Below are positions 8,073 to 15,202 of a stretch of DNA of 64,000 nucleotides, in pieces; the stretch's first letter is position 1, and each line of letters begins with the position of its first letter. This stretch comes from Cryobacterium sp. PH31-O1 (GTDB lineage Bacteria > Actinomycetota > Actinomycetes > Actinomycetales > Microbacteriaceae). The stretch is taken from the NCBI RefSeq assembly GCF_030063455.1, contig NZ_JASITB010000005.1, positions 186,001 through 250,000 of the forward strand, given 5' to 3'. Made by a program: the position numbers and the translations under genes. The notes beneath the pieces were generated by a model. It saw only the letters and a program-made list of their open reading frames with translations, was not told the DNA's origin and did not search any database.

Positions 8073-8821
8073 TGAGCGAGCCCGACGAACATGGAGTCGT
8101 GCAACACGCTCACGTGCTGGCGAATGATGGCCACGGCGGCAATCGGGTCGTGCTCGCGCAGGGCCTCCACCAGGCGGGCATGCTCCCCATTGACGCCGTG
8201 CAGGTAGGCCACCGGGTAGGGCAGAAAGTATCGATACAGCCCGAGCAGCCCCGCCCGGTACTGCGGCAGTGCCCAGTCCAGCCCGCTGGCCGCGGCCACG
8301 GCCAGGTGAAACCGCTCATCGGCCACGTGGTAATCGCTCCAGCTCTGCGCGCCCGCCGCCTGCGCGACTGCCTCGTCGAGCTCGTCGAGCTGCGCTTGCG
8401 TCACGGTCAATGCCGCGTGGTGCACGAGCGCGCACTCCAGCAGCACCCGCTCATCGATGAGTCGGTGCACGTCGGCGGTATCGGCCAGATAGGCGGTGAT
8501 CGAGGCGACCGAAGCGGATGCCCCCGACTCGGCCACAAAGGTTCCCCCACTTCGCCCGCGCTTGCGATGCAGCACCCCCTCATCGGCCAGGCTCTTCAAC
8601 GCCCGGCGAGCGGTGATCTCGCTAACGCCGAGTGCGGCGGCCACGTCGCGGTCCGACGGCAGCTGCTCCCCCACAACCATCAGCCCCAGCTCGATGGCGA
8701 GGGCGATGCGGGCGCGCACGGTGTCGGTGGCGCTCAATCGGGTGATGCCGGCCACGGCCGGGTTGGCGAGGGCGGACACAGGGTGGATCACGCCTGCCTC
8801 CGGGTCTTGCGCGTCAACCAT
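8066..8821 (-). CDS. GntR-family regulator, FCD (FadR) subfamily
   Basis: A 251-residue repressor. The N-terminal winged helix-turn-helix is clear: TVRARIALAIELGLMVVGEQ, LPSDRDVAAALGVSE, ITARRALKSLADEGVLHRK. The C-terminal all-helical FCD domain runs from about residue 110 and keeps metal/ligand-type residues (DERFHLAVAAASG, ending HARLVEALREHDPIAA). FCD regulators bind organic acids or amino-acid-like ligands and usually repress an adjacent catabolic operon. Here it is divergent from nitrilase-permease-nitrilase genes, its probable targets. I chose ATG 8821 over the ATG at 8884, because the latter overlaps the palindrome 8879-8891 that is probably its operator. Confidence 0.85.
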   Translation of the reverse strand: MVDAQDPEAGVIHPVSALANPAVAGITRLSATDTVRARIALAIELGLMVVGEQLPSDRDVAAALGVSEITARRALKSLADEGVLHRKRGRSGGTFVAESGASASVASITAYLADTADVHRLIDERVLLECALVHHAALTVTQAQLDELDEAVAQAAGAQSWSDYHVADERFHLAVAAASGLDWALPQYRAGLLGLYRYFLPYPVAYLHGVNGEHARLVEALREHDPIAAVAIIRQHVSVLHDSMFVGLAQE

Positions 8822-8878
8822 CACGCTGCCCAGAGTAACCGCTCCACCCCGATTTACCTCCAGAGACTGGACAAAAGC

Positions 8879-8891
8879 GATCATTATGATC
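8879..8891. promoter_or_regulatory. Palindrome GATCATTATGATC, probable GntR operator
   Basis: A perfect palindrome (GATCAT, T, ATGATC) sits midway in the divergent promoter region between the GntR gene and the nitrilase operon, 59 bases before the nitrilase start. Its position and size fit an FCD-type GntR operator controlling both directions. Assignment is inferred from position. Confidence 0.55.
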
Positions 8892-8949
8892 TATTTTATT
8901 TCTTGAGACACGGTCGTCACCGGTGCGACTGGTCTCACAGGAGTGAAAC

Positions 8950-9858
8950 ATGGCACGAACAGTTCGCATCAGTGCAGTCCAGGCGGCGCCGCTGCCCCTC
9001 AGCGGGCCGCTCGACGACTTCGCCGCCCAGGTCCACCGCGTCGTCACGGACGATCCGACCGTGCAGTTCGTAGTGTTTCCCGAGCTGCACCTGTACGGCA
9101 CCGAAACGGGACCGGCCGCAACCCTGCAGCAGCGAAACGATCGCCTGCTGGCATCCGCTGTGCCGCTGGATGATGAGCTGATCGTCGCGCTCGGAGCGAT
9201 CGCCCGCGAGGCTGGCGTGTGGCTGCTTCCGGGGAGCATCTGCGAACGCGGACCGGCCGGTGAGCTCTACAACACGGCCCTGGTGTTCTCGCCGCAGGGC
9301 GAGCTGGTGGCCAGCTATCGCAAGATCTTTCCATGGCGTCCCTACGAGCCCTACGAACCCGGAGACCGATTCGTCGTGTTCGACGCCCCCGGACTCGGCC
9401 GGTTCGGGCTCTCGATCTGTTATGACGCTTGGTTTCCCGAGGTCACCCGGCACCTGGCCTGGCTCGGTGCCGAGGTCATTCTCAACGTCGTCAAGACGAC
9501 CACACCCGACCGGGCCCAGGAAGTGGTGCTCGCCCAGGCCAATTCCATCGTCAACCAGACCTTCACGGTGAGCGTGAACTGCGCCGGACCGCTCGGCGAG
9601 GGCCGCAGTCTCATCGTCGACCCTGAGGGCGCCATTCTCTCCGAATCCACCGACAACGAATCCGCCACACTCGTGCACACGCTCGATCTGGACCGGGTAG
9701 CCCTGGTGCGTGAGCACGGCACGGCCGGTACCAACCGCATGTGGGAGCAGTTCCTGCCGACGGATGCGCCGCTCGACCTGCCGCTCTATGCCGGACGCAT
9801 CGATCCGCACCGCTGGACCCCCCAACTCGTTACCACCCCCCTTGAAACGGAGTCCTGA
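8950..9858 (+). CDS. Carbon-nitrogen hydrolase (nitrilase superfamily), first of two
   Basis: A 302-residue hydrolase with the Glu-Lys-Cys triad of the nitrilase superfamily: Glu45 in FPELHLYG, Lys125 in YRKIFPW, Cys157 in SICYDAWFPE. Such enzymes hydrolyse amides, carbamoyl compounds or nitriles in the cytoplasm. The ATG at 8950 has AGGAG six bases upstream. It starts a three-gene operon with a permease one base downstream and a second hydrolase after that, which suggests uptake and stepwise breakdown of an amide-type nitrogen compound. The substrate cannot be told from sequence. Control is probably by the divergent GntR regulator. Confidence 0.88.
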   Translation: MARTVRISAVQAAPLPLSGPLDDFAAQVHRVVTDDPTVQFVVFPELHLYGTETGPAATLQQRNDRLLASAVPLDDELIVALGAIAREAGVWLLPGSICERGPAGELYNTALVFSPQGELVASYRKIFPWRPYEPYEPGDRFVVFDAPGLGRFGLSICYDAWFPEVTRHLAWLGAEVILNVVKTTTPDRAQEVVLAQANSIVNQTFTVSVNCAGPLGEGRSLIVDPEGAILSESTDNESATLVHTLDLDRVALVREHGTAGTNRMWEQFLPTDAPLDLPLYAGRIDPHRWTPQLVTTPLETES

Positions 9859-9859
9859 C

Positions 9860-11224
9860 ATGACCGGCACCCCCACCCTCGCCCGCACGCTCGGCCTGCG
9901 CTCCCTCGTTCTGTTCGGCCTGGCCTACATGACACCGCTGATCGTGCTCGGCATCTTTGGCGTCATCGCCGAGACCACCGGCGGTGCGAGCGGCTCGGCC
10001 TATCTCGTCGCGCTCGTCGCGATGCTGTTCACCGCCTCCAGCTACGGCCGGATGGCCGCCGCCTACCCGATGGCAGGGTCGGCTTACACCTACGTGCGGC
10101 GCACCATCGACTCGCGGGTCGGATTTCTGGTCGGCTGGGCCGTGCTGCTCGACTACCTCTTTCTGCCGATGGTGATCTGGCTGATCGGGGGCGCCTACCT
10201 CGGCGCCCAGTTCCCCTCCGTGCCGGCCTGGGTCTGGATCGTCGGTTTCGTCGTGATCACCACCCTGCTCAACATCCTCGGCATCAAGGTCGCCGACAAG
10301 GCCAACTTTCTGCTCATGGCCTTCCAGGTGCTCGTGATCGGAGCCTTCGTCGCCCTGTCCGTCGCGTCCATCGTCGCCAATCAGGGAGCCGGCGGCCTGA
10401 TTAACGCCTCCCCGTTTGCCAACCCGACCTCCACCTTCGCGGGCATCACTGCCGGTGCCGCCATCGCCGCGTACTCGTTCCTCGGCTTCGATGCCGTCAC
10501 GACCTTCACGGAAGAGACCATCAACCCGCGCAAGACCGTGCCGCGCGCCATCCTGCTGGTCGCCCTCATCGGCGGGGCCATCTTCGTACTCGTCTCCTAC
10601 ACGACCCAGCTGGTGCGCCCCGGTGGAACCTTCACCGACTCGTCCTCGGCCGCGTTCGACATCGCAATGAACATCGGCGGCAACCTGTTCGGCGCCATCT
10701 TCCTGGCCGGCCTCGTGATCGCCCAGTTCGCTTCCGGCCTCGCCGCCCAGGCCGCCGCCTCCCGGCTCCTGTTCGCCATGGGTCGCGACGGCGTGCTGCC
10801 GCGCCGCATCTTCGGCGAGGTCAGCAAGCGCTTCCGCTCCCCCGTATTCAACCTCGTCATCATTGGCCTGGTCGGTTTCGTCGCGATCTTCCTCGACGTC
10901 GCCACCTCGACCTCGTTCATCAACTTCGGGGCCTTCGTCGCGTTCACCATGGTCAACGTCGCCGTCATCTTCTACTTCGTGCGCCAACGCCGCGAGGGTA
11001 ATCACCTGAGCCCGCTGTTCTACTTCGTTATTCCTCTAGTCGGTGGCTTGATCACCCTCTACCTACTTACCCGCCTCGACGCGAACGCCATTGTGCTCGG
11101 CCTGAGTTGGCTGGCCGTCGGCGTCCTCGTGCTCGGCATCGTCACGCGTGGATTCCGCCGCCAGCCGCCCGAGATGGACTACGTTGAAGCGGATGACGCC
11201 GCCCTCGTTGCCGAGCGCCGCTGA
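9860..11224 (+). CDS. APC-superfamily amino acid/amine permease
   Basis: A 454-residue membrane protein with about twelve hydrophobic segments. The N-terminal APC motif LRSLVLFGLAYMTPLIVLG and the following G-rich helix are typical of amino acid-polyamine-organocation permeases. AAYSFLGFDAVTTFTEET in TM6 and loop is the conserved GFD-E segment. The ATG lies one base after the hydrolase stop, and the upstream stop region supplies GGAGTCC as ribosome binding site, so expression is coupled. It should import the substrate used by the flanking hydrolases. Specificity is unknown. Confidence 0.87.
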   Translation: MTGTPTLARTLGLRSLVLFGLAYMTPLIVLGIFGVIAETTGGASGSAYLVALVAMLFTASSYGRMAAAYPMAGSAYTYVRRTIDSRVGFLVGWAVLLDYLFLPMVIWLIGGAYLGAQFPSVPAWVWIVGFVVITTLLNILGIKVADKANFLLMAFQVLVIGAFVALSVASIVANQGAGGLINASPFANPTSTFAGITAGAAIAAYSFLGFDAVTTFTEETINPRKTVPRAILLVALIGGAIFVLVSYTTQLVRPGGTFTDSSSAAFDIAMNIGGNLFGAIFLAGLVIAQFASGLAAQAAASRLLFAMGRDGVLPRRIFGEVSKRFRSPVFNLVIIGLVGFVAIFLDVATSTSFINFGAFVAFTMVNVAVIFYFVRQRREGNHLSPLFYFVIPLVGGLITLYLLTRLDANAIVLGLSWLAVGVLVLGIVTRGFRRQPPEMDYVEADDAALVAERR

Positions 11225-11278
11225 CGGCGTTTAGGCTGACCAGAGAGGCGTGACGAGCACGCGAGAGGCGGGGTAGGC

Positions 11279-12091
11279 ATGCGAGTCTGCCTCGCCCAGA
11301 TAGCCTCCGGCACGGACATCGCCGACAACCTGACGCTGATTCGGCAGGCCGCGCAGCGCGCAGCTACCGAGGGCGCCGACATCGTCGTGTTTCCTGAGTA
11401 CGCCATGTACGAAAAGAAGGCGGTCGATGCGAGCTTCGCCACCGCCGCAGAATCCGTGACCGGGCCGTTCGTCACCGCCCTCGCGGCTACCGCTGCCGCG
11501 CTTCAGATCACCCTCGTCGTCGGAATCGTCGAAACGAACGAGCACGATCCTCGGCCGTTCAACACCATCGTGGTGCTCGGTGCCGACGGTGACTTACGGG
11601 CCAGATACCGCAAGATGCACCTGTTCGACTCCTACGGATTCCTCGAATCCGAGTGGATCTCCCCCACGACCGACCTCACACCGGTGGTCTGTGGCGTCAC
11701 CGGGCGATCGGGCGACTCGCTGCAAATCGGCCTGATGACCTGCTATGACCTGCGATTTCCCGAACTCGGCCGTGAACTGGCCGATGCCGGTGCCGAGCTC
11801 GTTCTGGTCTGCTCGTCCTGGGTTCCCGGGCCAGATAAGGCCGAGCAATGGCGCGTTCTCGCCCAGGCGCGATCCATCGAGAACTCCTATTTCGTCGGCG
11901 CCGTGTCGCAGTGCTCCCCGATCTCGATTGGGCGCAGCATGCTCTCCGACCCCGCCGGTCGATTACTCGCCGAGCTCGGCTCCACGCCAGATCTGGTCAC
12001 CATCGACGTCGATCCCGATCTGGTGCGTCAGGCGCGCGAGCGCACTCCCTCCCTCAATCACCGGCGCCACACCATCCACCCCCGCGCCTAG
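11279..12091 (+). CDS. Carbon-nitrogen hydrolase (nitrilase superfamily), second of two
   Basis: A 270-residue nitrilase-superfamily enzyme with Glu40 (FPEYAMYE), Lys112 (YRKMHLF) and Cys155 (MTCYDLRFPE). It is closer to the omega-amidase/Nit subgroup than the first hydrolase, as TCYDLRFPELGREL and SSWVPGPDKAEQW suggest. It starts 54 bases after the permease on the same strand and completes the GntR-linked operon. Two different amidohydrolases around one permease suggest consecutive cleavage of one imported compound, for example amide then omega-amide. That pathway is inference. Confidence 0.87.
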   Translation: MRVCLAQIASGTDIADNLTLIRQAAQRAATEGADIVVFPEYAMYEKKAVDASFATAAESVTGPFVTALAATAAALQITLVVGIVETNEHDPRPFNTIVVLGADGDLRARYRKMHLFDSYGFLESEWISPTTDLTPVVCGVTGRSGDSLQIGLMTCYDLRFPELGRELADAGAELVLVCSSWVPGPDKAEQWRVLAQARSIENSYFVGAVSQCSPISIGRSMLSDPAGRLLAELGSTPDLVTIDVDPDLVRQARERTPSLNHRRHTIHPRA

Positions 12092-12350
12092 TGAAAGCTC
12101 GCGCCGCGCATCCCTGGCTTGAGATACTGCCAGCTCTTGGCGAGGCGGGTATCCGAGAGCGCTGTCGAGCACGCGAGCGGGTCTGGGCGACCCGACTATT
12201 TTCCGTAAGTCGTGGGTGCTGAGACCGCCATCACCCACCGCGAGCTGGTCTCGAAAACCCGACCTCCGGTGCGAATGCAGCTTCGGTCAGAAATCCCAGC
12301 ACATGTGAGAATCCCTCGACTTTGCGGGTTGAGGTTGGTACACTTGTTCT
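12092..12350. other. Non-coding gap before the HNH gene
   Basis: About 260 bases between the nitrilase operon and the HNH nuclease gene. I see no supported gene, terminator or operator here. The last 40 bases (GGTACACTTG just before the ATG) may hold the HNH gene's promoter, but no clear hexamer pair stands out. Confidence 0.4.
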
Positions 12351-14168
12351 ATGAGCCAGAGCGGCGACAGCCCCCACGAGCAGGGCGTGATTGAGCGCTT
12401 CTTGGCGGGGCTGCCCGACAGCGACTATGCGTACTGGTCGTCCGATGAAGACCGAGCCTGGAAGGCTGCGTTCCGGGAGGAATGCCGGGTGGTCTGGGAG
12501 GCCGAAGAAGCTTCCGATGCCGCTGCTGCCAAAGCGGCGGCGGCGCAGAACCCCCGGCTCGCTGACGGCCCGCCCATCCCGGCTGGCCTGGACCTGACCG
12601 AGGTGTTCGCCGCGGTGCCGCCCGAGCACCTGTTCGACCAGGACCTCCGCGAGGAGTTCCTCTACACCGAGTACCTCGCGGCCAATTTCCTTCCGGACGA
12701 TTTCCGCCCGGACGATTTCCGCCCGGCCGATTTTCTCTCGGCCGATTTTCGCCCGGACGAGCACCCCGACCCGGCCGAGCACCCCGACCCGGCCGACGGC
12801 GGCCCGGCCGAGTCGCTGAGTCCGTTCCAGCGGCATCAGGCGCAGTTCGTGGACCGGGTGCTCTACTTCGAGAAGATCATCGCCTGGGCGCAGGCGAGCA
12901 AAGCTGAGGTCCTCACCGAGGCGTGGGACTACACCACCAACACCGCCGACACCGGCCGGCCCCTGTCCGGGCCGGGCCACGAGCATGACTGGGATGCGAC
13001 CTTCGCCGCGCAGCAGGGCCTGGTGGCGGAGATGGCGTGCGCGCTGCGCATCCCGGCCGGCACCGCCTCGGGCCTACTCCAGGAGAGCCGGCAACTGGTG
13101 GTCGAGCGGCCCGATACTCTCACCGCGCTCCGCAGCGGCGAGATCTCCCTCCGCCATGCCCGCCGGCTGCTCGACCAGCTCGGCTCCGTGCCGCAGCCCG
13201 CTCGCGCCGAACTGGAAGCGGTGCTCCTCCCGCACGCCCGCAGGCTCACCCCCACCCAGTTCGACGGTAAGGCCCGCAAACTACGCGAACGCTTCCACCC
13301 CGACAGCATCACCCTGCGTCGCGCCCGGTGCCTGGCTGATCGCCGAGTGCAGTTCTTCCCCGACAAGGACGGCATGGCCACCCTCTGGCTGCGCGCCGCC
13401 GGTGAGGACCTTCAGGCGGTCTACACCCGCGTCACCGACGCCGCCCTCAGCCTGCAAGGCCCCGACGAAGAGCGCACCCTCAGCCAGCTGCGCGCCGATG
13501 TCGCCGTCGACCTCCTCCAGCAGGGCATCACCGGCAGCGGCCTCGGCGCCGGCCTGACCGCCAACGTCAATATCACCGTGCCGGTGCTCACCCTGATGGG
13601 ACGAGCTGGTGGCACGCGCGAAGAACCGGCCGACCTGGAAGGCTACGGGCCGATCGACCCGGAAACCGCCCGCCGCCTCGCCGGCACCGCAACCAGCTTC
13701 CTGCGCATCCTCACCCACCCCCACACCGGCATCGTGCTCGACGTCAGCCAAGAACCCTTCCGGGTACCGGCCAGCCTGAAGAAGTACCTGCGGCTGCGCG
13801 ATGGAACCTGCCGGTTCCCCGGCTGCAACCGCTCCGCCGGCCACAGCGACCTCGACCACACCATCGACAAACAATTCGGCGGCCCCACCACCGCCACCAA
13901 CCTGCACTTCCTCTCCCCCGCCCACCACAACCTGAAGCACTTCAGCGACTGGAAAGCCATCGCCACCCCCGACGGCACCCTGCACTGGACCAGCCCCACC
14001 GGCAAACACTACGCCACCGACCCCGCCACCCGCATCAGCCCACCACGACAACACACCGACCCACCACCAGCAAAACCAGCCCCACCACCACCCCTGAACG
14101 ACCCCTGGACCTCCGACTGGGATGCCAACTACACCAACAAGACCGACCCCGACGCGCACCCGTTCTAG
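12351..14168 (+). CDS. DUF222 / HNH endonuclease domain protein (13E12 family)
   Basis: A 605-residue member of the large actinobacterial DUF222-HNH family. The central DUF222 region (for example SLRHARRLLDQLGSVPQPAR, then a long helical stretch) precedes a C-terminal HNH zinc motif: Cys487 and Cys492 in CRFPGCNR, His503 in DLDHTIDKQFGG, then N-H-N/H residues near HFLSPAHHNLKHF. The N-terminal part has an acidic low-complexity insert of DFxPD units (about 12690-12805). The tail is Pro-rich. Family members are often multi-copy and sometimes disrupted by introns or elements; their cellular role is unclear. This copy is intact. Confidence 0.88.
   Translation: MSQSGDSPHEQGVIERFLAGLPDSDYAYWSSDEDRAWKAAFREECRVVWEAEEASDAAAAKAAAAQNPRLADGPPIPAGLDLTEVFAAVPPEHLFDQDLREEFLYTEYLAANFLPDDFRPDDFRPADFLSADFRPDEHPDPAEHPDPADGGPAESLSPFQRHQAQFVDRVLYFEKIIAWAQASKAEVLTEAWDYTTNTADTGRPLSGPGHEHDWDATFAAQQGLVAEMACALRIPAGTASGLLQESRQLVVERPDTLTALRSGEISLRHARRLLDQLGSVPQPARAELEAVLLPHARRLTPTQFDGKARKLRERFHPDSITLRRARCLADRRVQFFPDKDGMATLWLRAAGEDLQAVYTRVTDAALSLQGPDEERTLSQLRADVAVDLLQQGITGSGLGAGLTANVNITVPVLTLMGRAGGTREEPADLEGYGPIDPETARRLAGTATSFLRILTHPHTGIVLDVSQEPFRVPASLKKYLRLRDGTCRFPGCNRSAGHSDLDHTIDKQFGGPTTATNLHFLSPAHHNLKHFSDWKAIATPDGTLHWTSPTGKHYATDPATRISPPRQHTDPPPAKPAPPPPLNDPWTSDWDANYTNKTDPDAHPF
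12690..12805 (+). repeat. DFRPD / EHPDPA coding repeats in the HNH gene
   Basis: In-frame 15-base units encode LPDDF-RPDDF-RPADF-LSADF-RPDEH, followed by two HPDPAE units. The segment is acidic, probably disordered, and prone to slippage. It is variable low-complexity sequence inside an otherwise conserved protein. Confidence 0.7.
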
Positions 14169-14303
14169 TGCTAGTTCACGCAGGTCAGACCGCGGGGCAG
14201 GAGAACCTTGCGTGGCCAGCAGAGCATCCGCTGGACCGTTCGTCCCCCGCACTATTGCAGAGGATAACGGCGCACGTGCCGCGCAGCGATCGGGCCAGTC
14301 TGG
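14169..14303. other. Convergent gap between HNH and ku genes
   Basis: 135 bases with no supported gene. One copy of the dispersed 9-mer (as GCATCCGCT) lies at 14224-14232. No convincing terminator hairpin was seen. Confidence 0.4.
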
Positions 14304-15131
14304 TCAGGAGGCTGAACGCGTGCGTTTCGATTTGGGCTTCGACCGGTCACGACTGGCCTCGACGCTGCGCCGCAAGGCTTCCATAAGGTCGAGGACCTCG
14401 CCGCCTTCCCCCTCTTCTGCCGTTTCACCGAACGTCACCTCGGTCGACACGGCGTCGCCGCTTTTCAGCTTGGCCTCGATCAGCGCGCGCAACTCGTCCT
14501 GATAGTCGTCGTTGAAGGCATCCGGTGCAAAATCGGCCGCGAACGATTCGACCAAAGCCGCTGACATATCCAGTTCTTTCGCGCTGATGTTCACCCGTTC
14601 ATCGAGCGACGCAAATTTGGCCTCGCGTACCTCGTCGTCCCACAGCAGCGATTGCAGCATGAGCACGTCGCCGTGCACCCGCAGTGCACCCAGCCGAGTC
14701 TTCTGTCGCAGAGCGAAGTGCACGATTGCCGTGCGATCGGTGGCTTCCAAGGTGCGCCGCAGCAGCACGTAGGCCTTCGACGATTTGCCGTCGGGTTCAA
14801 GAAAGTAGCTCTTATCGAGCATGATCGGATCGATTTGATCGCTTGGCACGAACTCGACGACGTCGATCTCCTTGCTGTGCTCGGCCGGAAGGGATGCGAA
14901 GTCGTCAGCGGTGAGCACGACGGTCTGCTCGCCGTCGTCAAAAGCCTTGTCGATATGGTCGTAGGGAACGACCTTGGCGCAAATCTCACAGCGACGTTGA
15001 TAGCGGATGCGTCCCCCATCGGCATCGTGCACCTGATGCAGGGACACGTCGTGGTCTTCGGTGGCGCTGTACACCTTCACGGGCACATTGACGAGCCCGA
15101 AGGTGATCGCACCGGTCCAGATGCTTCTCAT
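14304..15131 (-). CDS. ku: Non-homologous end-joining protein Ku
   Basis: A 275-residue bacterial Ku homodimer subunit. The start MRSIWTGAITFGLVNVPVKV is the family hallmark, followed by RYQRRCEICAKVVPYDHI and the beta-barrel core DVVEFVPSDQIDPIMLDKSY with FLEPD. The C-terminal tail is short, acidic then basic (KPKSKRTR), as in other actinobacterial Ku proteins. Ku rings thread onto DNA ends and recruit LigD. I placed the start at ATG 15131; a GTG five codons upstream is possible. It is divergent from ligD with a 71-base shared promoter gap, the classical pairing. Confidence 0.95.
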   Translation of the reverse strand: MRSIWTGAITFGLVNVPVKVYSATEDHDVSLHQVHDADGGRIRYQRRCEICAKVVPYDHIDKAFDDGEQTVVLTADDFASLPAEHSKEIDVVEFVPSDQIDPIMLDKSYFLEPDGKSSKAYVLLRRTLEATDRTAIVHFALRQKTRLGALRVHGDVLMLQSLLWDDEVREAKFASLDERVNISAKELDMSAALVESFAADFAPDAFNDDYQDELRALIEAKLKSGDAVSTEVTFGETAEEGEGGEVLDLMEALRRSVEASRDRSKPKSKRTRSAS

Positions 15132-15149
15132 ACGACCAGTACACACCCG

Positions 15150-15160
15150 AATGAAACATT
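15150..15160. promoter_or_regulatory. AATGAAACATT element in the ku-ligD promoter gap
   Basis: AATG-AAA-CATT, an inverted repeat with a three-base centre, lies in the 71-base gap between the divergent ku and ligD genes. A slightly longer copy, AAATGAAACATTT, occurs at 60938-60950 upstream of another divergent pair. It may be a regulator site; identity unknown. Confidence 0.3.
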
Positions 15161-15202
15161 TTTCACCTAGTAGACCCGTGGTTTCCGCGGCACAGTTGAC
15201 GC

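Noticed and set aside
9830..11005. Long minus-strand open frame opposite the permease (391 codons)
   Set aside because: Composition is charged and repetitive with no motif. It is the antisense of a clear APC permease, and long antisense frames are normal at this GC content.
12351..14168. HNH gene as part of an insertion sequence or homing element
   Set aside because: No terminal inverted repeats or target duplications were found; the DUF222 family is widely chromosomal.
13281..14252. Gly/Val-rich minus-strand frame opposite the HNH gene
   Set aside because: It is low-complexity antisense of a conserved DUF222/HNH protein.
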